Part shown: positions 17,791 through 26,167 of the stretch, piece by piece
Layout of the letters: each line of letters opens with the position of its first letter
How positions within the stretch are numbered: position 1 is the first letter of the stretch
Assembly: GCA_030447305.1 (NCBI GenBank)
Contig: JAUJPC010000006.1
Location: 166,688 to 217,410, forward strand
Origin: Actinomycetota bacterium
Lineage (GTDB): Bacteria > Actinomycetota > CADDZG01 > JAHWKV01
Length of the DNA: 50,723 nucleotides
Direction: 5' to 3'
Made by a program: the position numbers and the translations under genes
Notes under the pieces: generated by a model
The model's database searches: none
What the model was told of the DNA's origin: nothing
What the model saw: only the letters and a program-made list of their open reading frames with translations

Positions 17791-18774
17791 ATGGCGAAGA
17801 CGGCCGTCGTCGCTCTCGGCGGCAACGCACTGACCCGTGAAGGGCAAGCGGGCTCCTACGAGGAGATGGAGGCCAATGCCAACGTGATGGCGAGGTCGGT
17901 GGCCTCGCTCCTGCGTGCCGGGTGGCGGGTGGTGGTGGTGCACGGCAACGGCCCTCAGGTGGGCAACCTGGCCATTCAGCAGGAGGAGGGCACCAGGCTC
18001 GTGCCGGCTCAGCCGCTCTTTTCGCTGGGCGCGATGACCGAAGGCCAGCTGGGCAGTCTCATCGTCCTGGCTCTGCGCCGGGTAAGCGATGCCGGCGGGA
18101 TGAGGGGTGCGGTGGCGGTGGTCACCAACGTCGCGGTCAACCCGGACGACCCGGCCTTTGAGAATCCAACTAAGTTCATCGGCCCGTTTCTCACCAAGGA
18201 AGAGGCGGAGTCGATGGCCGCCGAGAGGGGATGGGTGGTGAGGAAGGACTCCAACCGCGGTTACCGGCGGGTGGTGCCTTCCCCTGAGCCGGTGGCTATC
18301 CTCGAGACCGCCGCTATTCGCGCCCTGGTCGAACAGGGACAGGTGGTGGTGGCCGCTGGCGGGGGCGGTGTGCCGGTGGTTCGCTACAAATCCGGCTACG
18401 GCGGCGTTGATGCGGTGATCGATAAGGACTACGCGGCCCAGCTGCTCGCCACCTCCCTTCCGGCCGATGCACTGGTGCTCGTCACCGGGGTGGACACGGT
18501 GCTCCTCCACTACGGCACTCCCCAGCAAAAGGCCATCCACGAGATGGCCGTCACCCAGGCCGAACACTATCTCGAGACGGGCGAGTTTCCCGATGGAAGC
18601 ATGGGGCCGAAGGTTCGCGCCGCCATTCGCTTCCTGCGCAGCGGCGGCGAGCAGGCGGTCATCACCTCGCCCGAGCTCGTGTATGCCTCTTTGCAGGGCA
18701 CCATCTCCGAGTTGGAAGGGGTCACCGGCACTCGCATCGTGAGGGTCAAGCCCCTGATTGCTACCGCCCCATGA
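17791..18774 (+). CDS. arcC: Carbamate kinase (ArcC/AllK-like)
   Basis: 327 aa; ATG 17791 has GGGAGGA 6 nt upstream. It begins VVALGGNALTREGQAG and has the amino-acid-kinase elements GNGPQVGNLAIQQEEG, AAGGGGVPVV and LVTGVDTVLLHYG. It makes ATP from carbamoyl phosphate and ADP, releasing ammonia and CO2. It overlaps fdrA by ATGA. In E. coli the kinase ybcF (allK) is the partner of the fdrA set, and the same pairing here argues for a catabolic, energy-yielding role. Confidence 0.92.
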   Translation: MAKTAVVALGGNALTREGQAGSYEEMEANANVMARSVASLLRAGWRVVVVHGNGPQVGNLAIQQEEGTRLVPAQPLFSLGAMTEGQLGSLIVLALRRVSDAGGMRGAVAVVTNVAVNPDDPAFENPTKFIGPFLTKEEAESMAAERGWVVRKDSNRGYRRVVPSPEPVAILETAAIRALVEQGQVVVAAGGGGVPVVRYKSGYGGVDAVIDKDYAAQLLATSLPADALVLVTGVDTVLLHYGTPQQKAIHEMAVTQAEHYLETGEFPDGSMGPKVRAAIRFLRSGGEQAVITSPELVYASLQGTISELEGVTGTRIVRVKPLIATAP

Positions 18775-20315
18775 CGCGAAGTGTGAAGGTCTTCTCCGAC
18801 AAGTTCGTCGACTCCGTGTTGCAGATGGCCGCCACCCGCGCAATGCTCGAGGTGGATGGGGTCGAGTGGGCAGGGACGGCTATGGCCACCTCCGCCAACG
18901 TCGAAACGCTGCTGGGCAAGGGGTTCCAACGGGAGGAGCTAGGGCGGGCGTCGGCCAACGACCTGTTCATCGCAGTCGACGCGGTGAACGATGAGACGGT
19001 CGAGAAGGCAGCTGCGGCCGGAGAGGAGAGGCTGTTTGCCGCCCAATCCGGCAGGGCGAAAGCCGAGTCCACTCGCCAGCCGCGAACGCTCGGCGAGGCC
19101 CTAGAGCTCCAGACCGAAACCAATGTCGCCATTGTCTCGGTTCCGGGCGAGTACGCCGCGCTCGAGGCGCACAAGGCGCTGTCCGCCGGCCTCCACGTAC
19201 TGCTCTTCAGTGACAACGTCTCGGTGGAGGACGAGGTTCAGCTGAAGAACCGGGCCACCGAGCTGGGACGGTTGGTGATGGGCCCCGGGGCGGGCACTGC
19301 GATGCTGGGAGGCACCGGTCTCGGGTTCGCCAACGTGGTCAAGCAGGGCAAGGTCGGCGTGGTTGCCGCGGCCGGAACGGGCGCTCAGGAGGCGATGAGC
19401 CTGCTCAATCGATGGGGACCCGGCATCTCGCACGTTATCGGTCTGGGGGGCCGCGACTTAAGCGAGGACGTCAACGGACTGATGGCCAGACTTGCGGTGG
19501 CTGCCATGCGCGACGACCCGGACACCGACGCCATACTGCTTGTCTCCAAGCCGCCTTCGGAACGGGTAGCCCGGGAGGTGGTGGGGCTTACCGGCGACAC
19601 GCCGATGGTGGCGTCGCTGGTAGGGCTGAAGGCCGATTTGGATCTGCCGCAAGGGGTCGCTGTGGTCACGACTCTCGAAGAAGGGGTGGTCCGGACGCTG
19701 GCCCTGCTGGGTCTGGACGTTCCCGACCTGACCGAGGGTCTGGTCGAGGAGGTGGAAGCCGCAACTGCCCGTATTCCTTCGGAGCGCACCCTCGTGAGGG
19801 GACTGTTCTCGGGAGGCACGCTCTGCTATGAATCCCTGGTCATCCTTTCGGAAATCCTCGGTCCGGTCTGGTCCAACACTCCCCTCGACAACCGTTACCG
19901 GGTGCCGGCGCCGGCGGGAAGCCACGTATGCCTCGATCTGGGCGAGGAGGAGTACACGAAGGGCCGGCCCCACCCGATGATCGACCCCGAAGCCAGGATC
20001 AAGTTCATCCGGGAGGCGGGCGAGGACGATGAGGTGGGGGTGGTGCTCATAGATGTCGTGCTCGGCTATGGATCCCACGCCGACCCGGCCGGCGAGCTGG
20101 CCCCGATCTGTGCCGAGATCATGGCCGGCGGGGGACCGCGTGTCGTGGCCTATGTGCTCGGGACCGAGCAGGATCCCCAGGGATTTGCCCACCAGAAGGC
20201 TACTTTGAGTGAGGCGGGGTGCACGGTTACGGCTACCAACGCCCGGGCGTCTTTGGCCGCCGCGGCCATCGCCCTTCGGAAACCCGAGCTGGTCGAGAGC
20301 AAACTTGCCGAATAA
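18771..20315 (+). CDS. fdrA: FdrA-like subunit of oxamate carbamoyltransferase
   Basis: 514 aa, close to FdrA of E. coli. It resembles succinyl-CoA synthetase alpha in having two Rossmann-like domains (VVAAAGTGAQEAMSLLNRWG, GLGGRDLSEDVNGLMA, YGSHADPAGELAPICAE). Overlaps arcC by 4 nt and the OsmC gene by 11 nt. Together with the ylbE and ylbF genes on the other strand it should interconvert oxalurate and phosphate with oxamate and carbamoyl phosphate. No allantoinase or ureidoglycolate genes are nearby, so the substrate source is open. Confidence 0.88.
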   Translation: MTRSVKVFSDKFVDSVLQMAATRAMLEVDGVEWAGTAMATSANVETLLGKGFQREELGRASANDLFIAVDAVNDETVEKAAAAGEERLFAAQSGRAKAESTRQPRTLGEALELQTETNVAIVSVPGEYAALEAHKALSAGLHVLLFSDNVSVEDEVQLKNRATELGRLVMGPGAGTAMLGGTGLGFANVVKQGKVGVVAAAGTGAQEAMSLLNRWGPGISHVIGLGGRDLSEDVNGLMARLAVAAMRDDPDTDAILLVSKPPSERVAREVVGLTGDTPMVASLVGLKADLDLPQGVAVVTTLEEGVVRTLALLGLDVPDLTEGLVEEVEAATARIPSERTLVRGLFSGGTLCYESLVILSEILGPVWSNTPLDNRYRVPAPAGSHVCLDLGEEEYTKGRPHPMIDPEARIKFIREAGEDDEVGVVLIDVVLGYGSHADPAGELAPICAEIMAGGGPRVVAYVLGTEQDPQGFAHQKATLSEAGCTVTATNARASLAAAAIALRKPELVESKLAE

Positions 20316-20706
20316 GGTCATCACGTCCTACTGGGAGGGCGGGTACCGCTGCCGCATCCCGGTGAGGGGTTTCGAGATCATTGCCGACGAACCCGTCGAC
20401 GAAGGGGGCACGGACGCCGGACCGGCTCCCACCGATCTCTTCCTGGCGGCCCTGGCCTCCTGCTTCACCATGGCGATCTACCACGCCGCCCGTAAGCGCG
20501 AGATCGAGCTCACCGATCTGGAGGTCAGGACCATCGGGCATTACGAGGGCCTCCGCTACGACGAGATCAAGGTCGAGGTCGTCTCCAGCCACCCTAGGGA
20601 AGAGCTGGAGACCTTCGTGGAACGTGCCACGACCTGGTGCTACGTCTCCAACACCCTGAACAGTGAGGTGAAGCTCGAGTATGTCATCGCCCAAGCTCAG
20701 GACTGA
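20305..20706 (+). CDS. OsmC/Ohr-family protein
   Basis: 133 aa from TTG 20305, the only in-frame start near the beginning of homology. The two reactive cysteines of the family are Cys53 (ASCFTMAIYHAA) and Cys112 (WCYVSNTL). Such proteins reduce organic hydroperoxides or act on thiols. It starts inside the end of fdrA and ends convergently with the lyase gene, 10 nt overlapping. It may belong to the fdrA transcript by chance; a role in thiol handling next to the CoM-like operon is speculation. Confidence 0.85.
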   Translation: MPNKVITSYWEGGYRCRIPVRGFEIIADEPVDEGGTDAGPAPTDLFLAALASCFTMAIYHAARKREIELTDLEVRTIGHYEGLRYDEIKVEVVSSHPREELETFVERATTWCYVSNTLNSEVKLEYVIAQAQD

Positions 20707-22205
20707 GCCGCCGCCCGGGCCTGCTCGAGGAGCCGTTCTTCGGCCCCCCAATACAGTGCCTGCCGCTGCCTCGCTTCCTCCTCCAGCCGGACTGCCTCCT
20801 CCCGGCAGCTGCCTGCCATCTTCCGCACTATCGGGGGTGCCGCGCCGCCCGGCGAGGTCCTTCCGAACGCGATCTTTCGGGGGTCGAGCACATCCTCCAG
20901 CGCGCGGCCGGCAAGTCCCAGAGGCCGGCCGATCTCCCGGATTGCAGCTTCGTCGAGCATCTCCCCCGTCAGGTCGATTCCCCGCATCCCCATTTGTGCG
21001 GCATCCCGCACGGCAGTGCCCACCACGCGGTAGGCGGTTCGGTAGTCGACGCTGCAGGTTTGCATCACGTACTCCGCCAGGTCCGTGGCCTGGGAAAAGC
21101 CCGCCACCAGCGACTCCCACATCCGCTCGGGCCGCACCTTCAGCGTTGCCACCACGCCGCCCATCAGCCGGGTAACCCGGGCCGCCAGATCGAGCGATCT
21201 GGGAACCTCCCCGTAGGCGAAGATCAGGTTGTCTGTCCGGGCCGAGGGTGTCTTGACGACTGCCAGGAACCCGGCGAGCCTGCCGATCAGAACCCCGGCC
21301 GCTCCCCGGACAATCGACAATGCGTAGGGGTTGCGCTTTTGGGGCATCAGCACGCTTGCCCGGGTGTAGGCCTCCGCCAGGTCCACGAAGTCGAACTCCT
21401 GGCTGTCCCAGATCTCCAGGTCCTCGGCCAGCTTGCTCAGGCTGGTCACCAGGCTTGCGGCGGCCGCCAGTAGATGGACCAGGCCGTCGGTTTGCCACAT
21501 CGCATCCCGGGTGTGCTCGATCACGCCGTCGAAACCGAGCAGCTCGGCGATCCCCGCCCGGTCAGGCACCAGGCGGCTGCCGTTCACGCACCCTGCGCCG
21601 CCGGGGCTCTGGTTGACCCAATCGGCCCCAGGCACCAGCCGGGCGCCGTCGCGCAGCGCCGGGTAGGCGAAGGTGAGCACGTAGTGACCGAAGGTCGACG
21701 GCTGCGCCTGCTGCAGGTACGTCTGGTCGGGCATCACGGTCTCGGCATGCCGCTCCGCCACACCGGCGGTATTTTCGACGAAGCCGGCCGTGTCGATCGC
21801 GAGCCCGGTGACGACGCTGCGAAGCCACAGACGCAGCGCCAGCCTGCCGGCTTCCCGGCGGGGCCTGCCGGCGTGGAGCCAGCCAGCGTCGTCACCGAGG
21901 CGCTCCACGAAATGTCGCTCCCGGCAGTTGTAGGAGTCGCCGTACCGGGGGTCGTAGGGAAATTCCGCCGCCGGGATTTCGTGAACCTCAAGCAACAGGC
22001 TCAGCAGCCGGGCGGCTGCCTTAGGGGGAATGATCTTCGCCTCCATGAGTACGAGGACGTGGGCCATGTCGGCCAGGTTGTAGCCTTCGTGAAGGAAGGG
22101 CGCATCGGCCACCTCGGTGGCAAACCCGGCCGCGATGAGCTCCGGGGCGGGACCCTCCGTCGGGTATCCGAGTGCCACTTCACGCAATGTTCGGCTCCTT
22201 CCCAT
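20697..22205 (-). CDS. Aspartase/fumarase-superfamily lyase, argininosuccinate-lyase-like (candidate CoM-pathway enzyme)
   Basis: 502 aa. Superfamily marks are all present: TYLQQAQPSTFGHYVLTFA, SLSKLAEDLEIWDSQEF and the flexible active-site loop ASVLMPQKRNP with its catalytic Ser. Overall it is ArgH-like, but an arginine-pathway role is unlikely beside comA and a second lyase. In Xanthobacter, the superfamily members XcbC1 and XcbD1 act after phosphosulfolactate synthase; XcbC1 removes phosphate to give sulfoacrylate. Which of the two this is cannot be told by eye. A TTG at 22187 preceded by GGAAGGAG is an alternative start. It is the last gene of the operon. Confidence 0.8.
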   Translation of the reverse strand: MGRSRTLREVALGYPTEGPAPELIAAGFATEVADAPFLHEGYNLADMAHVLVLMEAKIIPPKAAARLLSLLLEVHEIPAAEFPYDPRYGDSYNCRERHFVERLGDDAGWLHAGRPRREAGRLALRLWLRSVVTGLAIDTAGFVENTAGVAERHAETVMPDQTYLQQAQPSTFGHYVLTFAYPALRDGARLVPGADWVNQSPGGAGCVNGSRLVPDRAGIAELLGFDGVIEHTRDAMWQTDGLVHLLAAAASLVTSLSKLAEDLEIWDSQEFDFVDLAEAYTRASVLMPQKRNPYALSIVRGAAGVLIGRLAGFLAVVKTPSARTDNLIFAYGEVPRSLDLAARVTRLMGGVVATLKVRPERMWESLVAGFSQATDLAEYVMQTCSVDYRTAYRVVGTAVRDAAQMGMRGIDLTGEMLDEAAIREIGRPLGLAGRALEDVLDPRKIAFGRTSPGGAAPPIVRKMAGSCREEAVRLEEEARQRQALYWGAEERLLEQARAAAQS

Positions 22206-22313
22206 GAATCGATGTCAGCTCTCGAAGGGCGGCGGGTGCGCCACGGTATGAATGAAAAACGTGGCCCCTTCCCGTCGAGGTGGCCAGATCCAGAGGGAAG
22301 CGGGCACAGAGCG

Positions 22314-23681
22314 TCAGGGCCACAGTTCCGGTTCTGTGACCCGCTGTTTCCGTGCCCGGGCAACCACCTCATCGGCCATTTGGGGTGATTCCCCGGGGTC
22401 CGCGCCGTCGAGTATCGACTCAAGTATCTTCGGATCCAGGTGGGCGCGGATCACATCGGAGGTGGCGAGAGACCGGCGTACCGAGAGACCTTTTTCCCCG
22501 CCTTCGGCGAGGGCTTGCTGCAACAGGGCCTGGGCGATGTGCTTGCCGACGTCCGGGGCCAGGAAGGACAGAACCTTCTCCGACACCTCCCAACCGGTCA
22601 GGTTCCGGCGCATGGCAGATTGATCGACCTCCAGCCCGGCGAGGATCCTGTGGGCAAATTGAAGGGCGGTCCCCGTCAGCAGGCACACTTCGGGGAACGC
22701 CACCCACTCCGCCTTCCATGCACGCCCGTCCCGCTCGTGCTCCTGGACGGTGCCCTCCAGGATCACGCCGGCGGAGGATCGTACCAGGCGGCCCAGGGTC
22801 ACCAGATGCTCCGACATCTCGGGGTTGCGTTTGTGGGGCATGGTGATGCTGCCGACCGACCCCGCGCCGGCCGGCTCCCGAAGTTCGCCGATCTCGGGCC
22901 GCTGGAGCTCGTAGACTTCGTTGCCTATCCGGGCAAGCGTCGATGCCACCAAGGCCAGCAGGTGGACGAACTCGGTGACCCTGTCCCGGGAGGAGGTCCA
23001 GGAGATAACCGGATCGTTCAGTCCGAGCAGCGCGCAGAAGCGGTTCCGTAGATCAAGGCCCCGATCCCCGAAGAATGCGAGCGACCCCGCCCCTCCGCCC
23101 AACTGCCCGACCAGGCAACGGGCGGCGATCTCGCGGAGCCGGTGCAGGTGGCGCCGGACCTCATCCGCCCAACCGGCGGCCTTGTAGCCGAAAGTGATAG
23201 GGGATGCGAGCTGGCCGTGGGTCCGGCCGGCCATCAGCGTGTCGCGATGCCGTTCGGTCAGGTCGAGCAATACCTCCTCGATCAGCCTCAGGTCGCGCCA
23301 GACGATTGCCCCCACCTGCTTCATGACCAGGGCGGTCCAGGTGTCGGTCAGGTCCTGAACGGTGGCGCCGTAGTAGACCCACTCCTGGGCCTCGGGCGGG
23401 AGCACTTCCTGCAGCCCCCTGATCAATCCCAGGGTGGAGTGGCCCGAGGTTCGGATTTCCTCCTGCACGAGATCCAGGTTCAGAAGTTCGACATTGGCGT
23501 GCGCGGCGATGGCGGAGGCGGCAGCCTCAGGGACAAGTCCGACCTCCGCCTGAGCTCTTGCAAGAACGGCGAGTATGTTGAGCCAGCTCCCGATGCGGGC
23601 CGGTTCGTCGAAGATGGCGCGCAGCTCGTCGGTTCCCCAAAGGTGGCCGTAGAGGGCTGAGTCGGTTATTCGGGAGCCCAC
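22314..23681 (-). CDS. Aspartase/fumarase-superfamily lyase, adenylosuccinate-lyase/CMLE-like (candidate CoM-pathway enzyme)
   Basis: 455 aa from GTG 23681 (VGSRITDSALYGHLWGTDEL), overlapping the upstream gene by 16 nt. Signature segments: GHSTLGLIRGLQEVLP, MAGRTHGQLASPITFGYKAA and GSITMPHKRNPEMSEHLV. The fold is that of PurB and carboxymuconate cycloisomerase. The operon context (comA, unknown Cys-rich gene, second lyase) favours a beta-elimination or addition step on a sulfonated three-carbon acid rather than purine synthesis. 108 bp separate it from the next lyase gene downstream. Confidence 0.8.
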   Translation of the reverse strand: MGSRITDSALYGHLWGTDELRAIFDEPARIGSWLNILAVLARAQAEVGLVPEAAASAIAAHANVELLNLDLVQEEIRTSGHSTLGLIRGLQEVLPPEAQEWVYYGATVQDLTDTWTALVMKQVGAIVWRDLRLIEEVLLDLTERHRDTLMAGRTHGQLASPITFGYKAAGWADEVRRHLHRLREIAARCLVGQLGGGAGSLAFFGDRGLDLRNRFCALLGLNDPVISWTSSRDRVTEFVHLLALVASTLARIGNEVYELQRPEIGELREPAGAGSVGSITMPHKRNPEMSEHLVTLGRLVRSSAGVILEGTVQEHERDGRAWKAEWVAFPEVCLLTGTALQFAHRILAGLEVDQSAMRRNLTGWEVSEKVLSFLAPDVGKHIAQALLQQALAEGGEKGLSVRRSLATSDVIRAHLDPKILESILDGADPGESPQMADEVVARARKQRVTEPELWP

Positions 23682-24565
23682 GCCGGTTCGACCGAGTTGA
23701 CCAGGGCCCGCAGACCTTCGTACACCTCGGACAACGAGGCGCCCCACGGAACCGTGACGGTTGAACCCGTCAGCTCAAACCCGGTCTCCAGCAAGCAGCA
23801 CTTGGTCAAGGTCGCAGGAAGCTCTCCGGCCTCCTCCTGTGAGGCGGCCGCAAGCTTGCGCGGGCAAAGCTCGATGTTCGGCGGCTCCGAGCCGTAGAAC
23901 CAGGAATGGATCTGGCGGGATCGGGCGCAGCCCACCAGCGTCCACTCCTGCTCGGCTGGGCGTTGATCCAGGTAGGACACCTCGGCACCATCCGGGGCTG
24001 CTCCCGACCCCCGGCATGGGTAGAGGTAGTGCCCGGACGGTTTTTGGGCCGCCAGAGCGAGCAAATCGGTTATCTCGGGCCGCAGCTCGACCGGCGCAAG
24101 GTTCTCGGCGGTTTGCAAAACGCGGCGCACCTGGTCCAACAGTTTCGGAGGCGACGGAGGAGCGACGTCGACGACGCGTACCGGCACCGGCGACGGATCG
24201 AGAATGAAGTTGACATGCTCGTAGAGCCCCTGGACCACTGCGCACCTCTTTCCCGGCGCAAGCTCGCGAGCGGCCCTGGCCATATCGGTAGGGACGCCCG
24301 TATCGACGTTGGGCGCATGCACGTAGGCGCACTCATCAGGGCCGGCGAGCACCTCTACCTTCCGGATCTGCAGGAACAGCTCGGCGCCGGGCTCTTTCTC
24401 CACCCGCAGCAGCGCAGCCGCATCGCCCCGGCGGGCGACTATGAAGTCGGTGGTGCGGTAAGCCTCCCGTCCGGTGAAGTGCTCGATAAGGCGATCGGTG
24501 TCGAGGGGAAAATCGATGTTGCCGATGCCAACGCCCCGGTACCTCCCGGGCGTGTAGTTCTTCAT
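23666..24565 (-). CDS. Unknown Cys-rich protein between comA and the lyases (299 aa)
   Basis: Overlaps the end of comA by ATGA and runs into the lyase gene, so it is firmly part of the operon. I cannot assign a family. It has seven Cys; Cys184 (YPCRG), Cys213 with His220 (GCARSRQIHSW), Cys234 (ELCPRK) and Cys256-Cys257 (KCCLLE) could bind zinc or an Fe-S cluster. The first half is alpha/beta with YLYP and EHVNFILDPSPVPVRVVDV segments; there is no signal peptide or membrane segment. The known bacterial CoM pathway needs decarboxylation, thiolation and reduction steps after the lyases, and no PLP enzyme is seen here, so this protein is a candidate for a missing step (inference). Confidence 0.7.
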   Translation of the reverse strand: MKNYTPGRYRGVGIGNIDFPLDTDRLIEHFTGREAYRTTDFIVARRGDAAALLRVEKEPGAELFLQIRKVEVLAGPDECAYVHAPNVDTGVPTDMARAARELAPGKRCAVVQGLYEHVNFILDPSPVPVRVVDVAPPSPPKLLDQVRRVLQTAENLAPVELRPEITDLLALAAQKPSGHYLYPCRGSGAAPDGAEVSYLDQRPAEQEWTLVGCARSRQIHSWFYGSEPPNIELCPRKLAAASQEEAGELPATLTKCCLLETGFELTGSTVTVPWGASLSEVYEGLRALVNSVEPAWAPE

Positions 24566-25323
24566 GCCGGGAAGGCCCCTATCGTGTCGGCCCTCAGCCC
24601 AAGTCGCAGGGTCTCCAGCCCGAGCGCCTCTGCGGGGATCACATTTCCGATGTTCGCGTCGGGACCGAACCGTCGCACAAACCAGGCCTGCTGAGCGCCC
24701 CGAGGTGCTTCAAAAATAATGGAGCCGGCGCCTACCGCCGAGACCATCGTTTCGACAACCTGCTGGCGTACTTCGCCCTCGGGGCTGTACAGCCCCACTG
24801 CACCGCTCTCGCGCCCCTCGCCGAGGACCCAGGAGGCTCCGGCGCGGAGGTCACCTGCAGCTTGCTCCGCCCACTCTGACGGGGAAACGGGAACTGATGG
24901 GTCCTTGGACCCCACTTCGGCGAGCACCAGGAAGTGTTCGGCCGCCTTTGTTATGAGCCGGCGCTTTTCCGGCAACGGCATGTTAAGGACGCCGTTGGAC
25001 ACCTCGACGCAGGGCGAATCCAGCTCGCCGGCCCAGGCAAAATACTCATCTTCCCTGCCTTGCGACCAAGCCACCTCCAACAGGGTGCCACCCAGGCAGG
25101 CTCGGATGCCGTGACCGGAAAGCGCGGCCACTTTCTTTTCAATCACCGGATCGATGTAGCCGGTTCCCCACCCGAACTTCCAAAAGTCGATGAAGTCTCC
25201 GGCGGACTCGATGAATCCTTCCAGCTCGCCGATCGGCATGCTTTTGTCGAGCACATGGGTGAGGCCCGCAGCTCTGGGCTTGGTGCTCCTGGACGGCAGT
25301 GAAAGGAAGCAGGGCACATTCAT
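24562..25323 (-). CDS. comA: Phosphosulfolactate synthase (ComA/XcbB1-like)
   Basis: 253 aa, usual length. TIM-barrel enzyme that adds sulfite to phosphoenolpyruvate to give (2R)-phosphosulfolactate. Family motifs in order: KPRAAGLTHVLDKS near the N-terminus, DFWKFGWGTGY, CLGGTLLEVAW, VEVSNGVLNMP and LAEVGSKDPSVPVSP. It is 31 nt after the ABC ATPase gene and is followed with a 4-nt overlap by the Cys-rich gene. ComA opens CoM synthesis in methanogens and in Xanthobacter; in Bacillus a homologue makes sulfolactate instead, so the neighbours decide the pathway. Confidence 0.9.
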   Translation of the reverse strand: MNVPCFLSLPSRSTKPRAAGLTHVLDKSMPIGELEGFIESAGDFIDFWKFGWGTGYIDPVIEKKVAALSGHGIRACLGGTLLEVAWSQGREDEYFAWAGELDSPCVEVSNGVLNMPLPEKRRLITKAAEHFLVLAEVGSKDPSVPVSPSEWAEQAAGDLRAGASWVLGEGRESGAVGLYSPEGEVRQQVVETMVSAVGAGSIIFEAPRGAQQAWFVRRFGPDANIGNVIPAEALGLETLRLGLRADTIGAFPA

Positions 25324-25354
25324 CTCCTATATTGAATGGCCGTACACCAAGAGT

Positions 25355-26167
25355 CTAATCCGATTCGAATGCAGGCTGTCCCGGCTCCTGAATGGACGCT
25401 CTGCTGCGCAGTGGGATCACAACGATCCCCCCGGCGGGGTCGTCCACGATCTTGACCGGGGCGCCGTAGTGCTCACCAAGCAGCTCCTCGGTAAGCACCG
25501 TGTGGGGAGGGCCCAGCGCGCAGGCGCGGCCCGAGTCAATCAGCAGCAGCCGTTCGGAGAACCGCCCGGCCATCGTAAGGTCGTGAATTGCAGAGATCAC
25601 GGTCAGGTCTCGTTTGGCCCTGAGTGAATCGACCAGCTCCAGGGTCTGCTGCTGATGACCAATGTCCATTCCGGTGGTCGGCTCGTCCAAAAGCAGGACG
25701 CGGGCTTCCTGTGCCAGGGCTCGTGCGAGGATGGCGCGTTGCAGCTCTCCGCCCGACAGTGAGCCGAGGGTGCGCCGGGCAAGCGGTTCGAGACCGACCT
25801 GCTCCAGCACCCGGGCGACGAGCCTTAGATCGCTGCGGCTTTCGGTTCCCAGGTAGGCGATGTAAGGCGTCCGACCCAACAGGGCATAGTCCTGGACTCT
25901 CATCTCGGAGGGGAAGACCGGGTGCTGAGGAACGTACGCAATGATCTTCGCCAGCTCCTTGCGATTGATCGAATCAAGCTGCGCCCCTGCCACCAGCACC
26001 TCCCCCGAAAAGTGGACGAGGCCCGCCACTGCCCTCAGCAAAGTGGTCTTGCCCGACCCGTTCGGTCCGATCACCGACGTCCAAGACCCCTGCTCGACGA
26101 TGAGATCGATCCCCGGGAGAATCGGTGTCCCCTCCAGCTCCACCGACAACCCGCGGAGGGTGATCAC
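25355..26167 (-). CDS. ABC transporter ATPase, FecE/BtuD-like
   Basis: 270 aa. Walker A GPNGSGKTTLLRAVAGL, Q-loop YVPQHPVFPSEM, signature LSGGELQRAILARALA, Walker B VLLLDEPTTGMD, H-loop AIHDLTMAG. This is the ATPase of a cobalamin/iron-chelate type importer, coupled by a 4-nt overlap to the permease. Downstream comes comA after only 31 nt, so importer and sulfonate genes are very likely one transcript. Confidence 0.92.
   Translation of the reverse strand: MITLRGLSVELEGTPILPGIDLIVEQGSWTSVIGPNGSGKTTLLRAVAGLVHFSGEVLVAGAQLDSINRKELAKIIAYVPQHPVFPSEMRVQDYALLGRTPYIAYLGTESRSDLRLVARVLEQVGLEPLARRTLGSLSGGELQRAILARALAQEARVLLLDEPTTGMDIGHQQQTLELVDSLRAKRDLTVISAIHDLTMAGRFSERLLLIDSGRACALGPPHTVLTEELLGEHYGAPVKIVDDPAGGIVVIPLRSRASIQEPGQPAFESD

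Noticed and set aside
20233-21498. 421-codon minus-strand ORF
   Set aside because: Out-of-frame shadow of the first lyase gene and antisense to OsmC.
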